Shown here piece after piece: positions 1 through 7,289 of a DNA stretch of 36,581 nucleotides. The DNA comes from Spirochaetota bacterium (lineage in GTDB: Bacteria; Spirochaetota; UBA4802; UBA5550): assembly GCA_016929135.1 (NCBI GenBank), contig JAFGJK010000060.1, forward strand, positions 1-36,581. The letters run 5' to 3'. Numbering within the stretch: the stretch's first letter is position 1; every line of letters starts with the position of its first letter. The notes beneath the pieces are model-generated. The model was not told the DNA's origin. It did not search any database and was given only the letters and a program-made list of their open reading frames with translations. Position numbers and translations under genes: made by a program.

Positions 1-1602
1 ATACACCCCCGCACCGCCAATATCCCCGCGGTTCCAGATCCACCGTTTTCCGTGGACACTGAAAGCCGACATCCCTTTTCTGCCGGTATTCGCGAACAGG
101 GCGATAACGTCGCCGTCCAGAAGTGCCATCGCCGCCGGTGCAAGGTCTTTCCCGATATCGATCTTGGCAACGGGTCGCAGCGGGGCGCCTATACCGTGGA
201 GTCGATAGAATCTGACCGCCCCGCCCCTCCCGCGGGACTCCTTCGTCACAACGGCGGCAACGGGGAAATCTGCGGTCTGCACAAAGAGCACATTCCGTAT
301 GACTCCCCGGTAACGCCGCCCTTCCCCATCCAGGAGGATCGAGGGGGGTCCGAGGACCTTCGTGTTCACATCAAAACGGGACACACGTCCATGCGTGCGG
401 TCCGACAGGTAAATATCCCCCTTCCCGGGAAAAATGTCGTCAAAGGGGCCCTCACCTTCTTTCTGGGAGAAACTAAAAAGCTCACGGGGAGCCCGGTATT
501 CCCCCGGCGGTGATGCGACCGTGACCGCGCACAGCAGCAAGCCCGCTGCGACCGTGACCGTCATCCCCGCCGCGGCAGGAATGGTATATTGTACCGCCTG
601 GATTCGCAGGAGGGACAACATGTTCCCGCTCACATAGCATGCCGAAAGCAGGAAGAGGGGGAGCGTCGCCAGCCCTTCAAGGCCCGAATGAAGGAAAAGG
701 TGCATGAAGTAGAAGGAGAACAGATAGGTGGTGCCGGGCGCATAGGCCACGCCTGCCCGCAGTCCCCCCTGGCCGAAGGGGGCGAAGAAGGGCGAAAAGA
801 TGAGCCCCAGCAGCATCGGCACCAGCAGCACGCAGAGGAATAGCCCAGCCAGGTACAGAAAGGCCGTCGCCGTGATGCCGCGGAGATCCGTCTTCTTTCC
901 GCCGCCGAAGATGAGCTGGTACCCTCCGACGATGTAGAAGCTGAATAGAAATACCATCGCGGTTTCGGCGAAATAGGCCGCGACATACCAGTTCGAGACG
1001 CCGTCGGCGAAGCAAGAGGGGACGAACCCGAGGGCGATGAAGCCGCCCGCCACCGCCAGCTCCTTGCAGAGACCGGCGGCGCTCCTTGCCATAACGCCGC
1101 AGCGTTTTCTGAAATCCCGGCGTGACTGTAAGTATTCCTTCCAGGAGGCGAAGGATCCCCCGGAATAACGCTCGAGCAAGACGAAGGGAAAGCTCATCGC
1201 CACAAACTGCGAAACCAGGAAGAGAGAGTTGATCTCATCGGCGCGTAGCGGCACCGGCGCGATGCCCGATATTTCCGCAAGGAAGCGAGGAGTCGCCGCC
1301 ACCGTGATCATGAGCGGGAAGTATTTTCGTACATCGAGAAAGAAGAACGAGAAGAGCGCGCAGATCAGCACTGCGGGATAGTATCGCCGCAGGCCATCCG
1401 CCATCCCCGCTTCAGAGAAAAACGTCTCTCGGCCGGTATCGACGATAAACATGGCTTCTTCGATCTCCGGAACGCCCAGGAGCATCGGCGCGTAGATGAA
1501 AATCCAGAGGAATACCAAGGTAAAGAGAAAGAGCATCGCAAGAATCCCCCGGGGAGTCCAATGCATCGTGATCAATCTCTGTCTGATCACTCCCGAATCC
1601 AT
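1..1602 (-). CDS. Multi-spanning membrane protein with C-terminal soluble domain (partial, runs off left edge)
   Basis: An uninterrupted frame of 534 codons starts at ATG 1602 and leaves the window without a stop, so the C-terminus is missing. A GGGGAGA ribosome site lies just upstream. About eight hydrophobic segments are seen near residues 20-43, 75-90, 126-143, 183-199, 206-227, 245-270, 290-325 and 340-363. After residue 365 the sequence becomes soluble and has short repeats with LSDRTHGRVSRFD-like wording (399-411), which suggests beta-propeller blades on the periplasmic side. I do not recognise the family. It is the last gene seen in a minus-strand run of envelope genes, 53 bases after the lipoprotein at 1655-2248, and probably shares its transcript. 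The call as a real gene is firm because no stop occurs in 1.6 kb and codon use is normal. Confidence 0.8.
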   Translation of the reverse strand, partial: MDSGVIRQRLITMHWTPRGILAMLFLFTLVFLWIFIYAPMLLGVPEIEEAMFIVDTGRETFFSEAGMADGLRRYYPAVLICALFSFFFLDVRKYFPLMITVAATPRFLAEISGIAPVPLRADEINSLFLVSQFVAMSFPFVLLERYSGGSFASWKEYLQSRRDFRKRCGVMARSAAGLCKELAVAGGFIALGFVPSCFADGVSNWYVAAYFAETAMVFLFSFYIVGGYQLIFGGGKKTDLRGITATAFLYLAGLFLCVLLVPMLLGLIFSPFFAPFGQGGLRAGVAYAPGTTYLFSFYFMHLFLHSGLEGLATLPLFLLSACYVSGNMLSLLRIQAVQYTIPAAAGMTVTVAAGLLLCAVTVASPPGEYRAPRELFSFSQKEGEGPFDDIFPGKGDIYLSDRTHGRVSRFDVNTKVLGPPSILLDGEGRRYRGVIRNVLFVQTADFPVAAVVTKESRGRGGAVRFYRLHGIGAPLRPVAKIDIGKDLAPAAMALLDGDVIALFANTGRKGMSAFSVHGKRWIWNRGDIGGAGVY

Positions 1603-1654
1603 GTATCTCCCCTTGCCATCCTCGTGCGGGCTTCCTCGGATCATCTGCGTCCGG

Positions 1655-2248
1655 TCAATCGATCCGCTGCGTGATGCGCAGGAAGTATTTTTTCGGATTC
1701 TTCCGCATCTCACTCCGGATTCGTGCGCGATCATTCGACCTGAAGAGCGGATCGTCGGGATACTCGATTCGGGCGGTAAGCCGGATAAACCGATCTCTAT
1801 AGTAGATTCTGTACTTCGGCCTGTGCCGTATCGATCCCCGGATCACCAGGGGCCTTTCCTGCGTGACGAGATATCGCTTCTGCTCCCCCACCGGATCATG
1901 CGACAGGGTCTCGAGCCTGTGGCTCTCCACGCGCGGCCGGTATTTATGTGAGTAACGGTTATATCTGTCTGCATCGGACCTCAAATGCCCGCCGATCTCC
2001 CTGCTCGTATCCTCCTTGTGATAAACGCTCACGGTAATGTAGCTGAATTCAACGGATTCTTGTTTGCACCGGCACGTAAGCCTGTAGGGGATATCGCTGG
2101 TCCTCTGTATGTTCCGAAGGGGCCTCTCCGCCTGGAAGGAACACTCAAAGTATTCATTCTCGCTGTAATCCTCGTTTCTGCCACAGCCCCCGATCAGGAG
2201 CGCCGGGAAGACGAGCAGCACTGCGGGCAGCATCATGCGCATATTCAT
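1655..2248 (-). CDS. Predicted lipoprotein, unknown function
   Basis: 197 residues. The start at ATG 2248 is chosen because it places a short positive N-terminus (MNMRMM) and a hydrophobic stretch directly before a lipobox ending at Cys22 (LLIGGC); a GGGGA site lies about 9 bases upstream. The frame stays open further upstream, but that part has no signal-peptide character. The mature part is strongly charged and rich in Arg, Tyr and Asp, with no family I recognise. Two cysteines (CRCK) occur in the middle. It is the first gene downstream of the terminator at 2408-2441, so it likely has its own promoter and is co-transcribed with the membrane protein at 1-1602. Anchoring to a membrane by lipid is inferred from the lipobox only. 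Confidence 0.72.
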   Translation of the reverse strand: MNMRMMLPAVLLVFPALLIGGCGRNEDYSENEYFECSFQAERPLRNIQRTSDIPYRLTCRCKQESVEFSYITVSVYHKEDTSREIGGHLRSDADRYNRYSHKYRPRVESHRLETLSHDPVGEQKRYLVTQERPLVIRGSIRHRPKYRIYYRDRFIRLTARIEYPDDPLFRSNDRARIRSEMRKNPKKYFLRITQRID

Positions 2249-2407
2249 ATCATGTATCCCCACTTTGTTTCGTATGTACCGCAGTCTATTCGACAATTTT
2301 CCGACAGTCAAGTTGAAATGCCGGGGCAGAAGAATTTTCGATTGATCCGAATATACCTTCATGCAAGGCTCCGACAGGCGGAGCGCGTCACCCGACGTGA
2401 GTGGCAC

Positions 2408-2441
2408 AAAAAAAACGGAGCCGTCAAAACAATCGGCTCCG
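2408..2441 (-). terminator. Rho-independent terminator after the Cys-rich lipoprotein
   Basis: Read on the minus strand, a perfect 8-bp stem (CGGAGCCG / CGGCTCCG) with a 10-base loop is followed directly by eight T residues. It lies 29 bases past the stop at 2470 and closes the lipoprotein run 4236-2470. Confidence 0.93.
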
Positions 2442-2469
2442 CATGTTCCCGGCAGGTGTCACCGGCGGG

Positions 2470-2745
2470 TCATTTGCACTGGACCATGAGATTCCCGTTC
2501 TCGCATTTGGCGTCCACTGCCGTTTTCAATCCGCCCTTGACGCAGAACTCGTCGAATTCCGAGTGGCCTGCGCTCATCTCTTCCTTGGCGTCCTTGACCA
2601 TGCTGTCGGTGCACACACCCTCCATGCCGACCACCCATTTCTGCTCCCCTTCCGGGGCCGCGGTGTCGGTGTCTTTCTTGCAGCCCACAAAGGCGATCAG
2701 GCACAGCGTGGCCGCAATCGCAAAAATACGCGTGATGTACCTCAT
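2470..2745 (-). CDS. Small Cys-rich predicted lipoprotein
   Basis: 91 residues from ATG 2745, which follows a strong GGAGGTGGGAT ribosome site. The signal peptide ends in a lipobox at Cys22 (AFVGC), followed by KKD. The mature protein is about 70 residues and contains four further cysteines (VCTD, FCVK, KCEN and the penultimate residue), enough for two disulfides in the periplasm. I do not recognise the family. It is the last gene before a strong terminator, with the HEAT-like lipoprotein 81 bases upstream. That gap holds a long hairpin, so expression relative to its neighbour may be tuned by mRNA processing (inference). Confidence 0.8.
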   Translation of the reverse strand: MRYITRIFAIAATLCLIAFVGCKKDTDTAAPEGEQKWVVGMEGVCTDSMVKDAKEEMSAGHSEFDEFCVKGGLKTAVDAKCENGNLMVQCK

Positions 2746-2775
2746 ATCCCACCTCCCTGATTTATTGCATGCGAT

Positions 2776-2813
2776 CGTACCCGCCCTGTCACGAACGACC
2801 AGATGCGGGTACG
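2776..2813 (-). other. Intercistronic hairpin
   Basis: A perfect 9-bp inverted repeat (CGTACCCGC at 2776-2784, GCGGGTACG at 2805-2813) with a 20-base loop sits between the HEAT-like lipoprotein and the Cys-rich lipoprotein. There is no T-tract, so it is more likely an mRNA-processing or stability element than a terminator. Confidence 0.5.
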
Positions 2814-2826
2814 GCATCGTCTTGAA

Positions 2827-3750
2827 TCATTTCGCTATCCTTTTTATCAGCGCCTCCTTCCTCTTGCACTGTTCCGGAGTCCCCGTGGGAGGGCTCCCGA
2901 AGATGGTTTCGCAGGAGAAGGTGAAATTGGTGAGCGCCGAGCTGAAGGGCGACTTCAGCCTCCCCTCGTTGGCCCGCTTTTCCGCTTCGTCCAGCACCGC
3001 GTCGATGTATTTCCCCTGGCAGGAGTTCAGTATCTTCGCCGCCGAGGTGGCGACGTTGTCGTTCTCGCTGGAGAGGAACCCCTGGGCCCACGGACAGAGC
3101 TGCTCCTTCTCCTGGTCCGTGATCTTGTACATGTTCGTGGGCGCCTCCATGGCGGCCGCGGCCACCTTCTCGTCGGTGCTCCCCACGAGCTCCTTCACCT
3201 TGTCGAAAACCCTGAGGCGTCCGTAGCGCATGAGCTGACGGTATCCCTCGAGCCGCGTATACTCCTGGGGATGCTCGGCGAGCATCTTGTAGAGCTGGGT
3301 CTCCATCCCCTTCATCATGGCGAGATGCGACGCCAGCTCCGCGACGTAGAACGACACGTACTCCTTGGTCGCCGCGACGTTGTTGATGAAGGCCTCCACG
3401 ACCTCCACCGGGATCTTGTCGCGGTTGTCGTTGAGCTCACCGATATTGTCGCGATAATTACGGTAGAGGTACTTGCAGGCCACTGCCTTTACCTTGGCGT
3501 CCGAGCTCCCCAGCGCCTCGGTGAACGTTCCCAGCAGCGGCGTGACCTTTTTCTCGGCAATGATCTTCTCGATCTTGTCCGCCTCTCCGGCCTTGCAATC
3601 CTTTACAAAGGCGTACCGCGTGTCCACATCGCAGTTCTTGGCGGCCGATTCGATGAGCCCCATGAGCTCCGAATCCACCGGTACTTTTTTACATGCCAGG
3701 GCACCCAATGCGAGCACCGGCACGACAAGGACTACACACCATTTCCTCAT
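2827..3750 (-). CDS. Predicted lipoprotein with HEAT-like helical repeats
   Basis: 307 residues from ATG 3750, preceded by GAGGTGCGCT. A signal peptide leads to a lipobox at Cys20 (GALAC) followed by KK. The mature part looks all-helical, with repeated units such as LGSSDAKVKAVACKYLYRN, LVGSTDEKVAAAAMEAP and LSSENDNVATSAAKILNSC. The D-x-K/N-V-x-x-x-A pattern spaced about 40-90 residues apart is typical of HEAT or armadillo-type repeats. Such solenoids usually bind other proteins, so a scaffold role at the membrane is inferred. Cysteines near the end may form disulfides. It lies between two other lipoprotein genes and likely belongs to one operon with them. No enzymatic motif is visible. Confidence 0.78.
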   Translation of the reverse strand: MRKWCVVLVVPVLALGALACKKVPVDSELMGLIESAAKNCDVDTRYAFVKDCKAGEADKIEKIIAEKKVTPLLGTFTEALGSSDAKVKAVACKYLYRNYRDNIGELNDNRDKIPVEVVEAFINNVAATKEYVSFYVAELASHLAMMKGMETQLYKMLAEHPQEYTRLEGYRQLMRYGRLRVFDKVKELVGSTDEKVAAAAMEAPTNMYKITDQEKEQLCPWAQGFLSSENDNVATSAAKILNSCQGKYIDAVLDEAEKRANEGRLKSPFSSALTNFTFSCETIFGSPPTGTPEQCKRKEALIKRIAK

Positions 3751-3797
3751 AGCGCACCTCCTCACTGTCATGTTATGAATCATCCGTTTCGCGATCG

Positions 3798-3817
3798 CAG
3801 TGCACGTAACTGCACTG
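3798..3817 (-). other. Leader hairpin upstream of HEAT-like lipoprotein
   Basis: A perfect 7-bp inverted repeat (CAGTGCA / TGCACTG) with a 6-base loop lies in the 123-base gap between the lipoproteins at 3874-4236 and 2827-3750. There is no T-tract. It is another hairpin in an intercistronic gap of this run. Confidence 0.4.
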
Positions 3818-3873
3818 TTCAAACGACTATGAGATCCCCTCATCATCGAGAAAAGAGATGTCACTGCGCCATC

Positions 3874-4236
3874 TCATCGAACTCCCAGCGCTTTCGTTAT
3901 ATCCTGATACCCCTTGATAACATCCTTGTTGTCGGTGCCTGCGTATATCCAGAACTGCCCCCAGGAGGCCTCATGCCCGCCGTAACCCTTGCTCGGGCAT
4001 TTCCCTATGACGACCCAACCGTTTTTTTCAGGATTGAAATAGAGCTGAAGAATCGGGACGTCATCGCTCGTCTCCTTCTGCATTTCGAACTGGATCCCCT
4101 GTCCCTTCAGGTAGTTCGACATGTCGTCGAGGCTCCACTTCTGTCCCTCTTCGCCGGGAGACGGCGTCTTCGAGCAGCCCACCGCCAGGAGGAACGCACA
4201 CAATAGAGATACTGCGATACACAAACTCATTCTCAT
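3874..4236 (-). CDS. Small predicted lipoprotein
   Basis: 120 residues. ATG 4236 is chosen over an upstream TTG because GGAGG sits 8 bases before it. The signal peptide is followed by a lipobox at Cys21 (LAVGC) and SKTPSPGEEG, a typical flexible tether. The compact remainder is rich in Trp, Tyr and Gly (GWVVIGKCP, WGQFWIYAG), suggesting a small beta-rich fold. No family is recognised. It is the first gene of the minus-strand lipoprotein run that ends at the terminator near 2408. An AT-rich stretch upstream (4250-4290) probably holds its promoter, although no clean -35/-10 pair is visible. Confidence 0.78.
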   Translation of the reverse strand: MRMSLCIAVSLLCAFLLAVGCSKTPSPGEEGQKWSLDDMSNYLKGQGIQFEMQKETSDDVPILQLYFNPEKNGWVVIGKCPSKGYGGHEASWGQFWIYAGTDNKDVIKGYQDITKALGVR

Positions 4237-4622
4237 CGGTTCTACCTCCAATAATATTGAATTATTGTAATCCCGAATGCAGCATTGCCATCGGGACTAT
4301 GGAGAAAGAGAAAATGTTACACTGTGAAGTGAAACATGGGGGAACGATGCCCCCGGAGGGATCAATTGGTGAGGAAACCTCGTAATGAACGAATACGATG
4401 TTCATTCATATAGTAAAACAGCATATGGTGGACATTGCAATACTTTTTTAAAAAAAATAACATTTTACCGGGAATGTGCATGTGCATTACGTTAACATAT
4501 TTTAAGTACACAATGCATGCAGTGAATCCCGCTTCCGCGCTCCCCCGGATACGGGAGAGCGCGTATGCCGGGTCCTCTGCCAGCATATGGGACCCGGCAA
4601 TTGCGGTTCCGCGTGTCTATGT
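4237..4622. other. Intergenic region with AT-rich island and two palindromes
   Basis: No convincing gene. Bases 4385-4515 are clearly AT-rich against a GC-rich background and contain a T6A8 run at 4444-4457. Near the end of the crotonase gene are an inverted repeat with 9-bp arms GCCGGGTCC/GGACCCGGC (4567-4575 with 4590-4598) and a near-perfect one at 4537-4562. These may form the mRNA 3' end of the crotonase gene, but they lack a T-tract. A possible 74-codon minus-strand frame (4362-4586) lacks a ribosome site and family features and is not called. Confidence 0.5.
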
Positions 4623-5339
4623 TCAGCCGGTGACCTTGAGGGGTTCGATGAAGGCCGGGTCCTCCTGCTCCATGAGGTCGAAAACCCTCTTGTGCATCCG
4701 CTGTTTGTGCTCGGCGAAGATCCCCCTTGGCTTGGCAAAGGTCGACGCGAAGGCCATGGCCTCCTTGATGAGTTCCTCCTCGTTCGCACAGGCCTTCCGT
4801 ACGACATGCCGATCCTGGAGCTCCTGGGCGCTCACCCTGCGGCCGGTGAGGATCAGATCCTCCATGAACCACCGGGGCATCACCTTCCTGATGATCTCCA
4901 GCATGGAGGGCATGAAGGCGATGTTGATGTCTACCTCGGGGAAACAGAAGAATCCCCGGTCTGATTTCATGAAGCGGAAGTCACAGCAGAGTGCCAGCAT
5001 CGCCCCGTCGCCGAATGCATGCCCGCCGATTGCGGCGATCAGCGGCATGGGGAAGGTGAGCATCCGCCTCGAAAGGGTATTGAGCGAGTAGAGGAAATCG
5101 CGTGCCTCCTGCTTCTTCCCCGCGGCGAGCACCGCTCCGATCCACTCTACATCGATCCCCAGCGACCAGAACTTGTCCTCCTTCGAACAGAGTACCGCCG
5201 CCTTCAGGGACTCGTCAGCCTCGATCTCGTCGAGCACCGCCAGCATTCCGCTGACTGACTCGGGATTCTGCCGGTTCTCGCCGGCATCCATGGTGATCAG
5301 GGCAACGGTGTTGTTTTCCTTTGAAAATGTAATCGGCAT
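4623..5339 (-). CDS. Crotonase-family protein, delta3-delta2-enoyl-CoA isomerase-like
   Basis: 238 residues from ATG 5339 after a GGGGGGAA ribosome site. The crotonase fold is shown by the oxyanion-hole segment FWSLGIDVEW (57-66) and GGHAFGDGAMLALCCD (105-120), then FCFPEVDINI (131-140). In enoyl-CoA hydratases two glutamates act in catalysis. Here the first position is Met114, while the second, Glu135, is present. That pattern, together with the wording around RGFFCFPEVDI, matches single-glutamate enoyl-CoA isomerases, which shift a double bond so that unsaturated fatty acids can enter beta-oxidation. The protein is cytoplasmic. It follows the flavoprotein gene by 71 bases on the same strand, downstream of MarR. 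Hydratase activity is unlikely; isomerase is my inference. Confidence 0.85.
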   Translation of the reverse strand: MPITFSKENNTVALITMDAGENRQNPESVSGMLAVLDEIEADESLKAAVLCSKEDKFWSLGIDVEWIGAVLAAGKKQEARDFLYSLNTLSRRMLTFPMPLIAAIGGHAFGDGAMLALCCDFRFMKSDRGFFCFPEVDINIAFMPSMLEIIRKVMPRWFMEDLILTGRRVSAQELQDRHVVRKACANEEELIKEAMAFASTFAKPRGIFAEHKQRMHKRVFDLMEQEDPAFIEPLKVTG

Positions 5340-5360
5340 GGCTTCCCCCCTTTACGAATC

Positions 5361-5392
5361 ATGACGGCGGCTCCCGCAGGAGGCGCCGTCAT
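5361..5392 (-). other. Intercistronic hairpin
   Basis: 9-bp arms ATGACGGCG (5361-5369) and CGCCGTCAT (5384-5392), one G-G mismatch, then four more pairs closing a CGCA tetraloop. It lies between the flavoprotein and isomerase genes. No T-tract follows on either strand, so it may be an mRNA processing or stability element. Confidence 0.5.
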
Positions 5393-5410
5393 GGATGCAT
5401 CTATATTAAT

Positions 5411-6457
5411 TTACGACATCTTCTTGACCAGCGTCTTGGCCACCTGCTCCGCCTCCTTGACCATGCGGTCAAGGAGCTCCTTCACCGTCGGCAGGTCTTC
5501 CACCAGGCCGGTGGACTGGCCGACAGGGAGTATCCCACCCCTGACGTCGCCCTCCTCGGTTGCCCGGCTCATCATATCGAAGGCATTGGCCATGTAAGCC
5601 AGCTGCTTGGAGGTCTTCCATCCGGAAAAGAGCACGCCGAAGAACATCTTCAGGTAGGGCATGCGCATCTGCTTTGCGATGAAGCGCGAGTTGGGGAGCG
5701 CCTTCAAGAGCTGTATCAGGTTGAGGCCGGCCTTGAGCTGCCTGCGGGCGCCGGGGGCGTCCATGATGCGGCAGTAGATGCCGTCGAAGCGCTTGGAAAA
5801 CAGGGTGTCGTACACGGTCTTCTTCAGCGCCAGGTCCTTGAAATTCTGATGCAGGGGGCTCTCCTTCGTGGTCATAAAGCGGGTCCCCATGGAGACACCC
5901 TCGGCGCCCAGGGCCAGGGCCGCCGCAAGGCCGTGACCGTCGGCGACGCCGCCGGCGGCGATCACCGGGATCTTCACCGCCTTCGCGATCGAGGGGACCA
6001 GAAGCATCGTGGTTACCTCCTCGCCGTGCGCCGCGGCCTCATGGCCGGTGGCGATCACCGCATCGCACCCCTGCTTCTCTGCCGCCACGGCGTGTTTCTC
6101 CATGACAACCGTGGCCACCACCTTGCCGCCGTACTTGTGCGCCTCGCGGCAGAGCCAGTCCCCCTTGCCCAGCGCGAAATTGATGACCGGCACCTTCTCC
6201 TCCAGCAGCACCTCGGCGTTCTCCTTGGAGCCGGGGAACATCAGCGTCGTGTTGGCGGCGAAGGGCTTCTTGGTGAGCTCCCGAATCCGGCGGACCGCCG
6301 CCCTCGTGGTCTCCCTGTTGAGCGGACCGGTGGCGAGTATCCCTATGCCGCCGGCATTGCACACCGCAGCCACCATCTCGGGGGTGCTTATCCAGCTCAT
6401 CCCCGACATGACAATCGGATACTTGATTCCGAACAGTTCAGTGATCCTGGTCTTCAT
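5411..6457 (-). CDS. Nitronate monooxygenase / 2-nitropropane dioxygenase-type FMN protein
   Basis: 348 residues from ATG 6457 with AAGGAG 6 bases upstream. It is a TIM-barrel flavoprotein of the NPD family: N-terminal YPIVMSGMSWISTPEMVAAV, the GHEAAAHG segment (138-145) whose His144 matches the catalytic base of nitronate monooxygenases, and phosphate-binding glycines in IPVIAAGGVADG (163-174) and SMGTRF (189-194). The family includes nitronate oxidases and FabK-like enoyl reductases. The C-terminal 100 residues (Arg/Lys rich, then LPVGQSTGLVEDLPTVKELL) are typical of the acyl-CoA-linked subgroup. It follows marR by 20 bases and precedes an enoyl-CoA isomerase-like gene, which points to an acyl-CoA or unsaturated-acid role rather than nitroalkane use. 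Exact substrate unknown. Confidence 0.87.
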   Translation of the reverse strand: MKTRITELFGIKYPIVMSGMSWISTPEMVAAVCNAGGIGILATGPLNRETTRAAVRRIRELTKKPFAANTTLMFPGSKENAEVLLEEKVPVINFALGKGDWLCREAHKYGGKVVATVVMEKHAVAAEKQGCDAVIATGHEAAAHGEEVTTMLLVPSIAKAVKIPVIAAGGVADGHGLAAALALGAEGVSMGTRFMTTKESPLHQNFKDLALKKTVYDTLFSKRFDGIYCRIMDAPGARRQLKAGLNLIQLLKALPNSRFIAKQMRMPYLKMFFGVLFSGWKTSKQLAYMANAFDMMSRATEEGDVRGGILPVGQSTGLVEDLPTVKELLDRMVKEAEQVAKTLVKKMS

Positions 6458-6477
6458 TCGATACTCCTTGAATAGAA

Positions 6478-6960
6478 TTATTTGCTCAAAACCCTGATGT
6501 TGTTCCTCACCTTTTCGAGCATCTGCCCGAGATGTGCGAGCTCCGTCTCGTTCAGGGAGGACATCCCCAGGTTGATCTGCCTGATATAGAGCGGCCTCAC
6601 CGTCAGGAACAGCTTTTCCCCCTTCTGGGTGAGCTTGACGATCTTGAGCCTGCGGTCGCTTCTGTGGGTGGTGCGGACCACCAGGGCCGCCTTCTCCATA
6701 CGATCCACCAGCGTGGTCACGTTGGCGCGGTTCACCATCATCATCTCGCCCAGTTGCGCCTGGCTGAGCCCCCCCTCCTCTCCCCCCTCGTAGTGGAGCA
6801 GGTTCATGAGGTTGTACTGCACGTCGGTGAGGCCGAAGTCTCCGAAGAGCACGTCAGCCCGCTTCTTTATCAGCGAGGCGGTGTAGTATATGTTCAGAAG
6901 GGCCTCCAGCTGCGGCGATGCGAAGTCTCTCTTCAAGCCCAGTTCGGCCTTCAATCCCAT
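6478..6960 (-). CDS. MarR-family transcriptional regulator
   Basis: 160 residues. ATG 6960 is chosen because GAGAGGTGAT sits directly upstream and the sequence from there matches a MarR domain; the frame is open upstream but that part is low-complexity. The winged helix is visible: LTDVQYNLMNLLHYEG, LSQAQLGEMMMVNRANVTTLVDRME (recognition helix) and the wing RTTHRSDRRLKIVKLTQKG, where the DxR motif is intact. The flanking helices form the dimer domain. It is the first gene of a minus-strand operon with the flavoprotein and isomerase-like genes and is divergent from tetR. It probably represses its own operon and responds to an aromatic or acyl-CoA ligand (inference). A 15-bp inverted repeat in the leader is a candidate control site. 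Confidence 0.9.
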   Translation of the reverse strand: MGLKAELGLKRDFASPQLEALLNIYYTASLIKKRADVLFGDFGLTDVQYNLMNLLHYEGGEEGGLSQAQLGEMMMVNRANVTTLVDRMEKAALVVRTTHRSDRRLKIVKLTQKGEKLFLTVRPLYIRQINLGMSSLNETELAHLGQMLEKVRNNIRVLSK

Positions 6961-7010
6961 ATCACCTCTCCCGTATCTCCCTGCCAGTGATTGCACCGGT
7001 GGGGGCCGCG

Positions 7011-7046
7011 GCGATCTCCCCCGGGACCGCACCCGGGGGAGATCGC
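7011..7046. repeat. Perfect 15-bp inverted repeat in the marR leader
   Basis: Arms GCGATCTCCCCCGGG (7011-7025) and CCCGGGGGAGATCGC (7032-7046) with a 6-base spacer. It lies between the predicted marR promoter and the marR start, so it would fold into a very stable hairpin in the marR mRNA leader. No T-tract follows. It could also act as a protein-binding site in DNA. Confidence 0.75.
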
Positions 7047-7075
7047 ATCCGCCGCCATTAATTGTAAACACCACA

Positions 7076-7103
7076 ACTGTATATATCATAACATTTTTGT
7101 CAA
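7076..7103 (-). promoter_or_regulatory. Predicted sigma70-type promoter of marR operon
   Basis: On the minus strand TTGACA (7103-7098) is followed after 16 bases by TACAGT (7081-7076), within an AT-rich stretch. Transcription would start near 7069 and include the inverted repeat at 7011-7046. A TTGT-7-ACAA dyad overlaps the start region (7062-7076) and could be a MarR operator. Confidence 0.5.
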
Positions 7104-7205
7104 TACTAATTATATTCCCACGTCGGACCGAGGGAAGCGGTCTCCCGATTCCATATCCCCGGTGCAGAAGGCCGTTCCTGGGATGAATGCAGTATCAATT
7201 TTTCC

Positions 7206-7260
7206 TTGACAGGTACTGGCGGGGGCTGGCAGTATCCAAAAAAGGGAGACCGGTCGGTCT
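7206..7260 (+). promoter_or_regulatory. tetR upstream region: -35 element and NemR-like operator
   Basis: TTGACA at 7206-7211 is a good -35 box; the matching -10 is weak (CAGTAT at 7230-7235). Just downstream, 7247-7260 reads AGACCGGTCGGTCT, a palindrome with 6-bp arms and a 2-base centre. It resembles the AGACC...GGTCT core bound by NemR/AcrR-type TetR repressors. It lies 30 bases before the tetR start, where bound repressor would block transcription. Confidence 0.6.
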
Positions 7261-7289
7261 GATACACCATTCATCTCCCATAGAGGACC

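Noticed and set aside
2803..4206. 467-codon plus-strand frame
   Set aside because: It is antisense to two lipoprotein genes with signal peptides and ribosome sites; the product is Arg/His/Leu-rich without family features.
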